Shown here piece by piece: positions 5,447-13,891 of a stretch of 64,000 nucleotides of DNA; the stretch's first letter is position 1; the number at the start of each line of letters is the position of its first letter. The notes beneath the pieces were generated by a model. It ran no database searches and had not been told where the DNA came from. It was given only the letters and a program-made list of their open reading frames with translations. The stretch is from positions 1,311,008 through 1,375,007 of the forward strand of contig NZ_LMLB01000001.1 in NCBI RefSeq assembly GCF_001421785.1, given 5' to 3'. Source of the DNA: Sphingomonas sp. Leaf33. GTDB taxonomy: Bacteria > Pseudomonadota > Alphaproteobacteria > Sphingomonadales > Sphingomonadaceae. The position numbers and the translations under genes are program-made.

Positions 5447-8134
5447 ATGACAGGCGTCGCTCTGCCCGTACGAGCGCTGTCCGATGCCCTTGCGGCAGCC
5501 GAGGCTGGCTCCGACTTTCTCGCCAACATCATCCGGCGCGATCCCGATGTCGTGGCGGAACTGGAACACTGGCTGGCCGATCCGCTTGCGTTGCTGGATG
5601 CGGTCGCCGACGAACCGCCCGCGCGCGGATTGCGCCTGGCGCGGCGGCGGCTGGCGCTGGTCGTCGCGATCGGCGACCTGTCGGGCCGCTACGACCTGAC
5701 CCGCATCACGCAGACTCTGAGCGATTTCGCCGACCGCGCGCTCGACCGCGCGATCCGCATCGCAGTGGCCGAGCGGGTACCGGGGGCGCCGACCGACGGG
5801 TTCGCCGCGATCGCGCTTGGCAAGCAGGGTAGCCGAGAACTAAATTATTCGTCCGATATCGACCCCATCCTGATCTTCGATCCCGCGACGCTGGCTCACC
5901 GTGAGCGGGACGACGTGGACGACGCGGCGGTGCGAGTCGGGCGGCGCGCGGTCGAGCTGCTCCAGGCGCGCGACGGCGACGGTTATGTCCTGCGCGTCGA
6001 CCTGCGGCTGCGCCCGTCGCCCGAAGTCACGCCGATCGCGCTGCCGGTCGAGGCCGCGATCGGCTATTATGAATCGCAGGCGCTGCCGTGGGAGCGCGCC
6101 GCCTTCATTCGCGCACGGTCCTGTGCCGGCGACCAGGCGCTCGGCGCGAGCTTCCTGACCGCGATCCGGCCGTTCGTCTGGCGGCGCGCGCTCGATTTCG
6201 GGACGATCGGCGAAATCCGCGGTATCTCGCGCCGCATCCGCGACCACCATGCGCAGGGGCAGGCGTTCGGCCCCGGCTTCGACCTGAAGCGCGGCCGCGG
6301 CGGTATCCGCGAAGTCGAGTTCTTCGCGCAGATCCACCAGCTGATCCACGGCGGGCGCGAACCGGCTCTGCGCACGCCCGCCACACGCGATGCCCTGGCC
6401 GCGCTGGCCGCAGCGGGCCGGATCGACCCCGACGATGCGCGGGCGCTGGCCGAGGCCTACACCCTGTTCCGCACGATCGAGCACCGCGTGCAGATGGTCG
6501 ACGATCGCCAGACCCATGTCCTGCCGAAGCAGCTCGAGGCGCTGGACCGTGTCGCGCGGCTGCACGGGGTCCGCGACGGCGCCGAGCTGCTCGGCCTGCT
6601 GCGTCCGCATGTCGAGCGGGTGGGGCGGGTCTATGACGCACTGGATGGCGATCGGCCGACGCAGGTGCCGGTTGCCGCTATCGCCACCGCGGACGCCGAC
6701 ACCGGCCGCTTTGCCGATCCCGCGGCGGCCGAGGCGCGGATCGCCAGCTGGCGCGACGGCCGCTATCCGGCGCTGCGCAGCGAAGCCGCGCGCGAGGCGC
6801 TGACAGCGGTCCTGCCCGCGCTGATCGCCGCGATCGGCGACGCGCCCGATCCCGACCGCGCGTTGCTGCGGCTCGACGCGACCTTCGCGCGGCTGCCGAC
6901 CGCGATCAACGTCCTGCGGCTGATTGCGGCGCGCCCGGCGCTCCTCGCGTTGCTGGCGACGATCCTGGCGCACGCCCCGACGCTCGCCGACCAGCTCGGC
7001 CGCCGCTCCGACCTGCTCGACGGGCTGATCGATGCATCGGCGCTCGATCTACCCGGCGACGTGCCGGCGCTGGCGGCGGAGATGCGCGCCGGCGAACGCG
7101 GCGACGATTACGAACGCGAACTCGACCGCGTGCGCAAGGTGGTGAACGAAAAACGCTTTGCTCTGGGCGCGCAGATCCTGGCTGGCGCCAGCGACCCGCT
7201 CGACGTGTCGGCCGGCTACGCCCGCGTGGCGGAAGGGGCGATCGATGTGCTGGCAAGTGCGGCGGTCGCAGCGTTCGTCGCGGTCCACGGGCGCGTGCCC
7301 GACAGCGAACTCGTCATCCTGGCGCTCGGCCGGATGGGCGGCGCGCAACTGACCCACGCGTCGGACCTCGACCTGATCTACCTCTTCACCGGCGATTTCG
7401 CGAGCGAGTCGGACGGAGCCAAGCCGCTCGGCGCGGTGCTCTATTACAATCGCCTGGCACAGCGGGTGTCGGCCGCGCTGTCGGTGCCGACCGCCTCGGG
7501 GCCGCTCTACGAGATCGATACGCGCCTGCGACCCTCGGGCGTGTCGGGGCCGCTGGTCGTCTCGCTCGACGGGTTCGAACGCTACCAGCGCGAGAGCGCC
7601 TGGACGTGGGAGCATATGGCGCTCACCCGCGCACGGCCCATTTTCGGATCGGCTGCGGCGCGTGTTGCGGTGCAGGCGATCATCGACCGAGTACTGCTGG
7701 GAGACCGGCCGGAGCGCGACGTGCGCGCCGATGCGGCCAAGATGCGCGCCGACATGGCCGCGCACAAACCGCCGTCGGGCCCGCTCGATGCCAAGCTGCT
7801 GGAGGGCGGGCTGGTCGATCTGGAGTTCGCCGTCCACGTCCTCCAGCTGGTCCATCGCACCGGGTTCGACCCGCATCTGGGGCGCGCGATCGACGCGCTG
7901 GTCGCGGCCGGGCTGATCGACGGGGCCATGCGCGACGCGCATGATTTCCTGACCCGCCTGCTGGTCACCGCACGGCTGGTTGCCCCCGATGGCCAGCCGC
8001 CGTCCGAGGCGACGCGCGCGCTGCTCGCCCGCGCGCTCGGGCTGGACGATTTCGACGCGGTACTGCAGCGGCTCGATACTGTTCGCCAAGCCGTCCGCAC
8101 GGCCTGGGCCGACGCACGAGGAGACGACATGTGA
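5447..8134 (+). CDS. glnE: Bifunctional glutamine synthetase adenylyltransferase/deadenylylase
   Basis: The protein has 895 aa from this ATG (a TTG 15 codons upstream is possible). GlnE adds AMP to, and removes it from, a tyrosine of glutamine synthetase in response to PII and glutamine. Two nucleotidyltransferase domains are visible. The N-terminal one has GKQGSRELNYSSDID, the deadenylylation site. The C-terminal one has GRMGGAQLTHASDLDLIY, the adenylylation site. GlnD-type helical segments lie between and after them. The stop overlaps the bcp start by GTGA. Confidence 0.96.
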   Translation: MTGVALPVRALSDALAAAEAGSDFLANIIRRDPDVVAELEHWLADPLALLDAVADEPPARGLRLARRRLALVVAIGDLSGRYDLTRITQTLSDFADRALDRAIRIAVAERVPGAPTDGFAAIALGKQGSRELNYSSDIDPILIFDPATLAHRERDDVDDAAVRVGRRAVELLQARDGDGYVLRVDLRLRPSPEVTPIALPVEAAIGYYESQALPWERAAFIRARSCAGDQALGASFLTAIRPFVWRRALDFGTIGEIRGISRRIRDHHAQGQAFGPGFDLKRGRGGIREVEFFAQIHQLIHGGREPALRTPATRDALAALAAAGRIDPDDARALAEAYTLFRTIEHRVQMVDDRQTHVLPKQLEALDRVARLHGVRDGAELLGLLRPHVERVGRVYDALDGDRPTQVPVAAIATADADTGRFADPAAAEARIASWRDGRYPALRSEAAREALTAVLPALIAAIGDAPDPDRALLRLDATFARLPTAINVLRLIAARPALLALLATILAHAPTLADQLGRRSDLLDGLIDASALDLPGDVPALAAEMRAGERGDDYERELDRVRKVVNEKRFALGAQILAGASDPLDVSAGYARVAEGAIDVLASAAVAAFVAVHGRVPDSELVILALGRMGGAQLTHASDLDLIYLFTGDFASESDGAKPLGAVLYYNRLAQRVSAALSVPTASGPLYEIDTRLRPSGVSGPLVVSLDGFERYQRESAWTWEHMALTRARPIFGSAAARVAVQAIIDRVLLGDRPERDVRADAAKMRADMAAHKPPSGPLDAKLLEGGLVDLEFAVHVLQLVHRTGFDPHLGRAIDALVAAGLIDGAMRDAHDFLTRLLVTARLVAPDGQPPSEATRALLARALGLDDFDAVLQRLDTVRQAVRTAWADARGDDM

Positions 8135-8589
8135 CCGAAGGTGATGCGATTCCCGATCTGACGCTGGCCAGCGCAGACGGCCCGATCCGGCTGGCCGACT
8201 ACGGCGGCAAGCCCTTCGTGCTGTATTTCTATCCTAAGGACGACACGCCGGGCTGCACCCGCGAGGCGCAGGATTTCTCTGCGCTGGCCGACGACTTCGC
8301 CGCTGCCGGTGTCGCGTTGCTCGGCGTGTCGAAGGACCCGCCCGCCAAGCACGCGAAGTTCGCCGCCAAGCACGGCCTGTCCGTCCCGCTCGCCAGCGAC
8401 GATGACGATGGCACCGTGCTGAACGCGTTCGGTGCCTGGGTGGAAAAGAGCCTGTACGGCAAGAAATACATGGGCATCGACCGCTCGACCTTCCTGTTCG
8501 GTGCCGACGGCACGCTCGCCAAGGCGTGGCGCAAGGTGAAGGTCCCCGGTCATGCGGAAGCCGTGCTTGCGGCCGCCAAGGCGCTGTGA
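8131..8589 (+). CDS. bcp: Peroxiredoxin of the BCP/PrxQ family
   Basis: The protein has 152 aa. It is a thiol peroxidase reducing H2O2 and organic peroxides in the cytoplasm. The active-site motif YPKDDTPGCTREAQDFS contains the peroxidatic Cys42. The residue five positions later, a resolving Cys in many PrxQ proteins, is Gln here and there is no other Cys, so this is a 1-Cys type that must use an external thiol. It starts with GTG overlapping the glnE stop, and its own stop overlaps the next start. Confidence 0.95.
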   Translation: MTEGDAIPDLTLASADGPIRLADYGGKPFVLYFYPKDDTPGCTREAQDFSALADDFAAAGVALLGVSKDPPAKHAKFAAKHGLSVPLASDDDDGTVLNAFGAWVEKSLYGKKYMGIDRSTFLFGADGTLAKAWRKVKVPGHAEAVLAAAKAL

Positions 8590-9395
8590 GCCATGACGGC
8601 GTGACCAGCATCGCCGCTGCGGTCCGCGGCGTCCTGCTGGCCGGCGAGCCGCGCGAGAAGATCCGTCTGGCGCGCGCCGCTGCGCGCGACTGGCGGCTCG
8701 GGCGGCTTACCCATGTCTTCGATGTCGTGATGCCCGATCGCCCGGCGCGGCCCGAGCGGCCCGAACTGCTGCCGCCCAGCCGGATGCCGAAGCGCGGGAA
8801 GGGCGGGTCGGAGCGGGGCCGCACCGCGCTGATCCACGCGCTCGCGCACATCGAATTCGGCGCGATCGACCTGGCGTTCGATGTCGTGGGTCGCTTCGGA
8901 CAGGCCTTTCCGCGGGGTTTCGTCGACGACTGGATGGCGGTCGGCGCGGACGAGGCGATGCATTTCGCGCTGCTCGACCGGCGGCTGCGCGCGTTCGGCA
9001 GTGTCTACGGCGCGATGCCCGCGCACGACGGCCTGTGGGAGGCCGCGAGCGATACGGCACGGGATGCGCTCGCGCGTCTCGCGGTCGTGCCGATGGTGCT
9101 GGAGGCGCGGGGGCTGGACGTAACCCCGGCGACGCGCGACCGCTTCGCCGCGGTCGGCGACACCGCGACAGCCGCGATCCTGGATCGCATCCTGAACGAC
9201 GAAGTCCGCCATGTCGCGGCGGGGTCGCGCTGGTTCGGATTCGGCTGCGCGGCGCAAGGACTTGACCCGATCACGACGTGGCACGACCGCGTCCGGCGTC
9301 ATTTTCGCGGGACGATTAAGCCGCCGTTCAACGACTCGGCGCGCGAGACTGCCGGTCTGACGCGCGATTACTACGCGGCTATTGCTCAGACTTAA
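8586..9395 (+). CDS. DUF455 ferritin-like domain protein
   Basis: The protein has 269 aa from a GTG that overlaps the bcp stop (GTGA); GTG at 8601 is an alternative. It is helical, with carboxylate and His residues in HALAHIEFGAIDLA, GADEAMHFALLDRRL, LEARGLD and LNDEVRHVAAG, arranged as in ferritin-like di-metal folds. The DUF455 family has no established activity. Overlap with the peroxiredoxin suggests co-expression, so a link to redox or metal handling is possible but unproven. Confidence 0.85.
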   Translation: MSHDGVTSIAAAVRGVLLAGEPREKIRLARAAARDWRLGRLTHVFDVVMPDRPARPERPELLPPSRMPKRGKGGSERGRTALIHALAHIEFGAIDLAFDVVGRFGQAFPRGFVDDWMAVGADEAMHFALLDRRLRAFGSVYGAMPAHDGLWEAASDTARDALARLAVVPMVLEARGLDVTPATRDRFAAVGDTATAAILDRILNDEVRHVAAGSRWFGFGCAAQGLDPITTWHDRVRRHFRGTIKPPFNDSARETAGLTRDYYAAIAQT

Positions 9396-9506
9396 GCTTG
9401 CCGGCATCCCCACGATCGTCAGGAAGCGGAGGGGGCTCCAAATTTTGACACGGTGTTTCTCGTTCGCGCTTCAGGGCGCGCGGGCGCTTTGGAAGTGTGG
9501 GGATCG

Positions 9507-10193
9507 ATGACCTTTTCGACGTTCACGGGCCAGATTGCTCGAACCTGTCTGTTCGCCGCCGCGGTAGCCATGCCGGCGCTGGCCCAGGCCGAAACCAAGC
9601 CCGCGGTCGGCGGCCCGTTTGAAACCGTCGCCGCAGCCGAAACCGGCACGACGACAGCCGCCAGCGACCAGCAGTTCCAGGCGCTGTTCCAGACCTGGAA
9701 GAAGCTCGACACCACCGAATCCACCGTTATCTCCATCCCCTCCGCCCATCCTGTCGCCAGCCTGTCGTTCACCAGCAACTTCGGTGTCCGTTCGGACCCG
9801 TTCCGCGGTACCGCCGCGATGCACGCCGGCGTCGATATCCCCGGTCCGATCGGGACTCCGGTCTACGCGACCGCCGACGGCGTCATCGGCCGCGCCGAGC
9901 GCGCCGGCGGCTATGGCAACCTGGTCGAGATCAACCATGGCAAGGGTATCGAGACCCGCTACGGCCACCTCTCGAAGATTCTGGTCGCACCGAACACCCG
10001 CGTGTCGCGCGGCCAGCTGATCGGCCTGATGGGCTCGACCGGTCGCTCGACCGGCAGCCACCTGCACTACGAAGTCCGCATCGACGGCCACGCCGTCAAC
10101 CCGACGCCGTATATGCAGGTCGCCAGCATGACCACGCTGCCGTCGATGGATGCGGCGGGTGGCGTCGGCGGACCGTCGTCGGCCGACCACTGA
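9507..10193 (+). CDS. M23 family (LytM-type) peptidoglycan metallopeptidase
   Basis: The protein has 228 aa with a signal peptide at residues 1 to about 28 (hydrophobic segment LFAAAVAMPALAQA). The C-terminal M23 domain has GVRSDPF, the zinc ligands in HAGVD, and HLHYEVR near the end, with GYGNLVEINHG and RYGHL between. It is a periplasmic endopeptidase cutting peptidoglycan cross-links, or an activator if catalysis is lost; here the ligands are intact. The start is preceded by GTGGGG. A TTGACA at 9445-9450 could be its -35. Confidence 0.92.
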   Translation: MTFSTFTGQIARTCLFAAAVAMPALAQAETKPAVGGPFETVAAAETGTTTAASDQQFQALFQTWKKLDTTESTVISIPSAHPVASLSFTSNFGVRSDPFRGTAAMHAGVDIPGPIGTPVYATADGVIGRAERAGGYGNLVEINHGKGIETRYGHLSKILVAPNTRVSRGQLIGLMGSTGRSTGSHLHYEVRIDGHAVNPTPYMQVASMTTLPSMDAAGGVGGPSSADH

Positions 10194-10231
10194 GGTTGTC
10201 TGGACTGCTCGGGCATCCTATCTCGCTCGAC

Positions 10232-10570
10232 ATGGCCACAGCCTTTCCTGACATAACCCTGACCCCGTCCGCTGCGGCGCGGGTTGCCGCGATCGCGGTC
10301 CGCCAGAACAAGCCTGCGATCCTGCGCCTCGCCGTCGACGGCGGCGGCTGTTCCGGCTTCCAGTACAAGTTCGAGCTGGCCGATGCGCCGGCGGCCGAGG
10401 ACACCACCGCCGAAACCGATGGCGTGCGGCTGGTGGTCGATGCGATCAGCCTGGACCTCGTGCGCGGCGCCAGCGTCGATTATGTCGAGAGCCTGGGTGG
10501 CGCAGCATTCCGCGTGACCAATCCCCAGGCCGCGTCGGGCTGCGGCTGCGGCTCCAGCTTCTCCGTCTGA
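10232..10570 (+). CDS. erpA: Iron-sulfur cluster insertion protein, ErpA/IscA type
   Basis: The protein has 112 aa, the usual A-type carrier length. It has the first Cys in GGGCSGFQYKF and the C-terminal pair in SGCGCGSSF, which bind and deliver Fe-S clusters to apo-enzymes. An upstream in-frame TTG would add 12 residues without support. The last base of its TGA is the first base of the xth ATG. The ErpA rather than IscA choice is based on its lone position outside an isc/suf operon. Confidence 0.88.
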   Translation: MATAFPDITLTPSAAARVAAIAVRQNKPAILRLAVDGGGCSGFQYKFELADAPAAEDTTAETDGVRLVVDAISLDLVRGASVDYVESLGGAAFRVTNPQAASGCGCGSSFSV

Positions 10571-11340
10571 TGCGGATCGTCAGCTACAACGTCAACGGGA
10601 TCAAGGCCCGGCTGCCGCGGCTGCTAGAATATCTCGACGAGGCGAAGCCCGACGTGGTCTGCCTGCAGGAACTCAAGTCGTCCGACGACACGCTGCCGCT
10701 CAAGGATATCGAGGCGGCCGGTTACGGCGCGGTCTGGCACGGGCAGAAGGGCTTCAACGGCGTCGCGATCCTTGCGCGCGACGCGCAGCCGGTGGAGCGG
10801 CAGAAGGGCCTGGCCGGCGAACCCGACGACGACCACAGCCGCTATATCGAGGCGGAGGTGAACGGCGTGGTGATCGCGTCGATCTACCTGCCCAACGGCA
10901 ACCCGCAGCCGGGGCCGAAGTTCGATTACAAGCTGCGCTGGATCGACCGCCTTGCCGCTCGCGCGCAGGCGCTGCTGGCAGAGGAATTGCCGGTCGTACT
11001 CGCGGGTGATTACAACGTCATACCGAACGACGACGACACCTTCTCCGTCCGCGTGATGCAGGACGATGCCCTGATGCAGCCCGAAAGCCGCGCCGGATAC
11101 CGCGCACTGCTCGCCCAGGGCTGGACCGACGCGCTCCGCACGCAGCACCCGCGCGGGGGCGTGTGGACGTTCTGGGACTACCAGGCCGGTGCGTGGCAGC
11201 GCGATGCGGGCTTCCGAATCGACCATCTGCTGCTCAGCCCGCAAGCGGCGGACCGCTTCGTCGGTGCCGGCGTCGACAAGGATTATCGCGGCCGGGAAAA
11301 GGCCAGCGATCACGCACCGACCTGGGTGATGCTCCAGTAG
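10570..11340 (+). CDS. xth: Exodeoxyribonuclease III
   Basis: The protein has 256 aa of the exonuclease-endonuclease-phosphatase fold. It acts as an AP endonuclease and 3'-5' exonuclease in base excision repair. Catalytic motifs are NVNGIKARL at the N-terminus, the metal-binding Glu in CLQELKS, GDYNVIP, and the terminal SDHAP with the catalytic His. It overlaps the erpA stop by one base. The call is firm. Confidence 0.96.
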   Translation: MRIVSYNVNGIKARLPRLLEYLDEAKPDVVCLQELKSSDDTLPLKDIEAAGYGAVWHGQKGFNGVAILARDAQPVERQKGLAGEPDDDHSRYIEAEVNGVVIASIYLPNGNPQPGPKFDYKLRWIDRLAARAQALLAEELPVVLAGDYNVIPNDDDTFSVRVMQDDALMQPESRAGYRALLAQGWTDALRTQHPRGGVWTFWDYQAGAWQRDAGFRIDHLLLSPQAADRFVGAGVDKDYRGREKASDHAPTWVMLQ

Positions 11341-11483
11341 AAACCCCCGGCGCCCCGGCGCGTATGCGAGCACCAACTTCTACGGTCAGCGGACAACTTC
11401 GGGGTCCGGGCGGCGCTGGGGTCGATCCGCTGGACGCCAACCGAGCCGGACGGGCGGGCGGGGCACGCGCCTCCACCCGCCGC

Positions 11484-12635
11484 TCACAGATCCTTGCCGT
11501 ACACCTGATAGACCTTGTTCACCCGGCTATCGATGGTCTCGGCGATCGAGCGCATCCCCTGGTTGTCGTCGAGGATCCAGCCGATCTCGCCGCGCGTCGC
11601 GCCGTAGCGCTGGACGGAGGCGCGGCGGATATATTCGATCATCATAAAGGCGAGTTGGCTGGCCATCCGTGATGATTGCAGTTCCTTCACCACGCCCATC
11701 AGCGGGACACGCATCGTGCGCACCTTCGGGCGCCGCAGCCACAGCAACAGCTTGGCCCAGCCGAAGGGCAGCAGGCTGCCGTTCAGTGGCTTGATCGCTT
11801 CGTTGAGATCGGGGAGGGTGATCATGAACGCGACCGGCTTGCCGTCCAGCTCGGCGATGCGGATCAGGTCGTTGAACACGATCGGCTTCAGCTTGACGCC
11901 GACGTCCTTGATCTCGGGCGGGGTCAGGGGAACGAAGCCCCAATTGTCCGACCATGCGTCGTTCAGGATGTGGAGGATGATCGCGGCTTCTTCCTCGAAC
12001 TTCGACTTATCGACCTCACGCACGCGGATGCGCTCGTTGCGCTCGCCCGACTGGATGATCCGCCGCACGATCGGCGGAAATTCCTGGGTAATGTCCAGCT
12101 CGTAGGTCAGCAGCTGCTTGACGCCGGTGTAGCCCGCAGCCTCGATCCAGCCGCGATATTCGGGCTTGGCATGGCCCATCATGATCGTCGGCGCATGGTC
12201 GAAGCCTTCGATCAGAAGACCCGGCTCTTCCCAGATCGACATCGAGACCGGGCCGAGTGCGCGGCTCATGCCCTGGCCGCGTAGCCAATCTTCGGCGGTC
12301 GCGATCAGCCGCGCGGCGACATCGCCGTCGACCGCGTCGAACAGGCCCCATTGCCCGACGCCGGGGCCAAAGCCCTGTTCCGCCGGCATGGTCAGCGCCA
12401 GCGTGTCGATGTGCGCCGAAATCCGCCCGACCAGCGCACCGTCGCGCTCGGCCAGGAACAGCTGCGCCTTCGCGTGGCTGAACCAGCCGTTCTTTTCCGG
12501 CAGCAACAGACCCAGTGCCTCGCCCTTCAGCGGCGGAACCCAGTTGGGGTCGTCGGCGTACAGGCGGAACGGCAGGTCGACGAAGCGCTTGTAATCGGCC
12601 TTCGACGAGATCGGACGGATGGTGATGTCGGCCAT
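11484..12635 (-). CDS. GNAT-like acetyltransferase-fold protein of about 380 aa
   Basis: The protein has 383 aa from the internal ATG (MADITIRPISSKADYKRFVD). It resembles a conserved proteobacterial family with YADDPNWVPPLKGE near the N-terminus, QWGLFDAVDG in the middle, MSIWEEPGLLIEGFD, and a C-terminal GEIGWILDDN motif. These proteins carry an acyl-CoA N-acyltransferase fold, but their substrate is unknown, and some copies were named dATP pyrophosphohydrolase on weak grounds. The gene is divergent from the desaturase gene across 122 bp. Confidence 0.75.
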   Translation of the reverse strand: MADITIRPISSKADYKRFVDLPFRLYADDPNWVPPLKGEALGLLLPEKNGWFSHAKAQLFLAERDGALVGRISAHIDTLALTMPAEQGFGPGVGQWGLFDAVDGDVAARLIATAEDWLRGQGMSRALGPVSMSIWEEPGLLIEGFDHAPTIMMGHAKPEYRGWIEAAGYTGVKQLLTYELDITQEFPPIVRRIIQSGERNERIRVREVDKSKFEEEAAIILHILNDAWSDNWGFVPLTPPEIKDVGVKLKPIVFNDLIRIAELDGKPVAFMITLPDLNEAIKPLNGSLLPFGWAKLLLWLRRPKVRTMRVPLMGVVKELQSSRMASQLAFMMIEYIRRASVQRYGATRGEIGWILDDNQGMRSIAETIDSRVNKVYQVYGKDL

Positions 12636-12757
12636 TGGAGGCTTTCGGTATTGCGGCTTTGCGGCGCCGATGTGACGGGCGCAATCGATCATAGCAAGCG
12701 AGTTTTCCGCGCACGCTGCCCCTCGTATCGCCACCATGCAGCCACTATTTTCAGGCA

Positions 12758-13870
12758 ATGGACCAGGTTATGACCACGACTGCCACTCTCGACCGCCGGG
12801 CACCGGGTGCCTGGGCCGGAGTCCAGCCGCGCGCCGCAGCGGACAGGATCGTCGACGACAAGACGCTGCTGCGCACCGCGGCCGAACTGGCGCGCGATCT
12901 GCACGCGGCCAATCCGAAGATATACTGGGCGGACATGCTGGCGTCGGCCTTCATCGGCTATGCCGGACTGGCGGGCGCGATCCTGGCACCGTCGCTCGGC
13001 CTGGCGATCGCCAGCGGCATCGTTGCGGTCCTGGCGCTCTACCGCGCTGGCAGCTTCATTCACGAAGTCAGCCACATGAAGCACGCACAGGTGCCGGGCT
13101 TCCGGGCCGGCTGGAACGCGCTGGTCGGCGTCCCCCTGCTGATCCCGTCGTTCATGTACGAAGGGGTGCATACGCTGCACCATGCCAAGACGCGTTACGG
13201 CACCGTCGATGACCCCGAGTATCTGCCGCTGGCGCTGATGAAGCCGTGGTCGGTGCCGCTGTTCGTCGTTGCCTCCGCGCTCGCGCCGATCGCGCTGCTG
13301 TTCCGCTTCGCCGTGCTGTCGCCGTTGTCTCTGGCGGTGCCGGCGCTGCGGCGGACGATCGCCGCGCGCTTCTCGGCACTCGCGATCAATCCGGCCTTTC
13401 GTCGCCGCGACATGAAGGATGACTATCGCAAGCTGTGGGTCCGCCTAGAAATCGCCACCAGCGCCTGGGCGATCGGCTTGATCGTGCTGGTCATGACGGG
13501 CGTGCTGCCGCTGCGCGCGCTTGCGATCTACCTCGGCATCCTGTCGGCGACGATGGTCCTCAATCAGGTCCGCACCCTCGTCGCCCATTTGTGGGAGAAC
13601 GACGGCGAGCAGATGAGCGTGACCGCGCAGTATCTCGATTCGGTCAACGTGCCCCCGCCGGCGCTCCTGCCGATGCTGTGGGCACCGGTCGGTTTGCGCT
13701 ATCACGCGCTGCATCACCTGCTGCCGGGCGTGCCGTACCACGCGCTGGGCGAGGCGCACCGCCGCCTGACCGCAACGCTGGAAACTGGTTCGCTGTACCA
13801 CAAGGCGAGCTATGCCGGGTTGCCCGGTCTGCTCGATCGGCTGGTTCGGTCGACGCTCGGGCGGCGCTGA
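12758..13870 (+). CDS. Membrane fatty acid desaturase family protein
   Basis: The protein has 370 aa. The three histidine clusters of the diiron membrane desaturase/hydroxylase family are visible: HEVSHMKH at about 105-112, HTLHHAK at about 130-136, and ALHHLLPGVPYH at about 315-326. Hydrophobic segments lie between them (about 65-100, 165-190, 235-275). It is likely to modify an acyl chain or carotenoid-like substrate at the inner membrane; the exact substrate cannot be told from the sequence. ATG at 12770 is an alternative start. Confidence 0.88.
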   Translation: MDQVMTTTATLDRRAPGAWAGVQPRAAADRIVDDKTLLRTAAELARDLHAANPKIYWADMLASAFIGYAGLAGAILAPSLGLAIASGIVAVLALYRAGSFIHEVSHMKHAQVPGFRAGWNALVGVPLLIPSFMYEGVHTLHHAKTRYGTVDDPEYLPLALMKPWSVPLFVVASALAPIALLFRFAVLSPLSLAVPALRRTIAARFSALAINPAFRRRDMKDDYRKLWVRLEIATSAWAIGLIVLVMTGVLPLRALAIYLGILSATMVLNQVRTLVAHLWENDGEQMSVTAQYLDSVNVPPPALLPMLWAPVGLRYHALHHLLPGVPYHALGEAHRRLTATLETGSLYHKASYAGLPGLLDRLVRSTLGRR

Positions 13871-13891
13871 CGTCCGGCTCGAGCCAAGGCT

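Noticed and set aside
5840..6973. A 377-codon minus-strand frame inside glnE
   Set aside because: It lies within the first half of a confidently identified gene and shows no domain.
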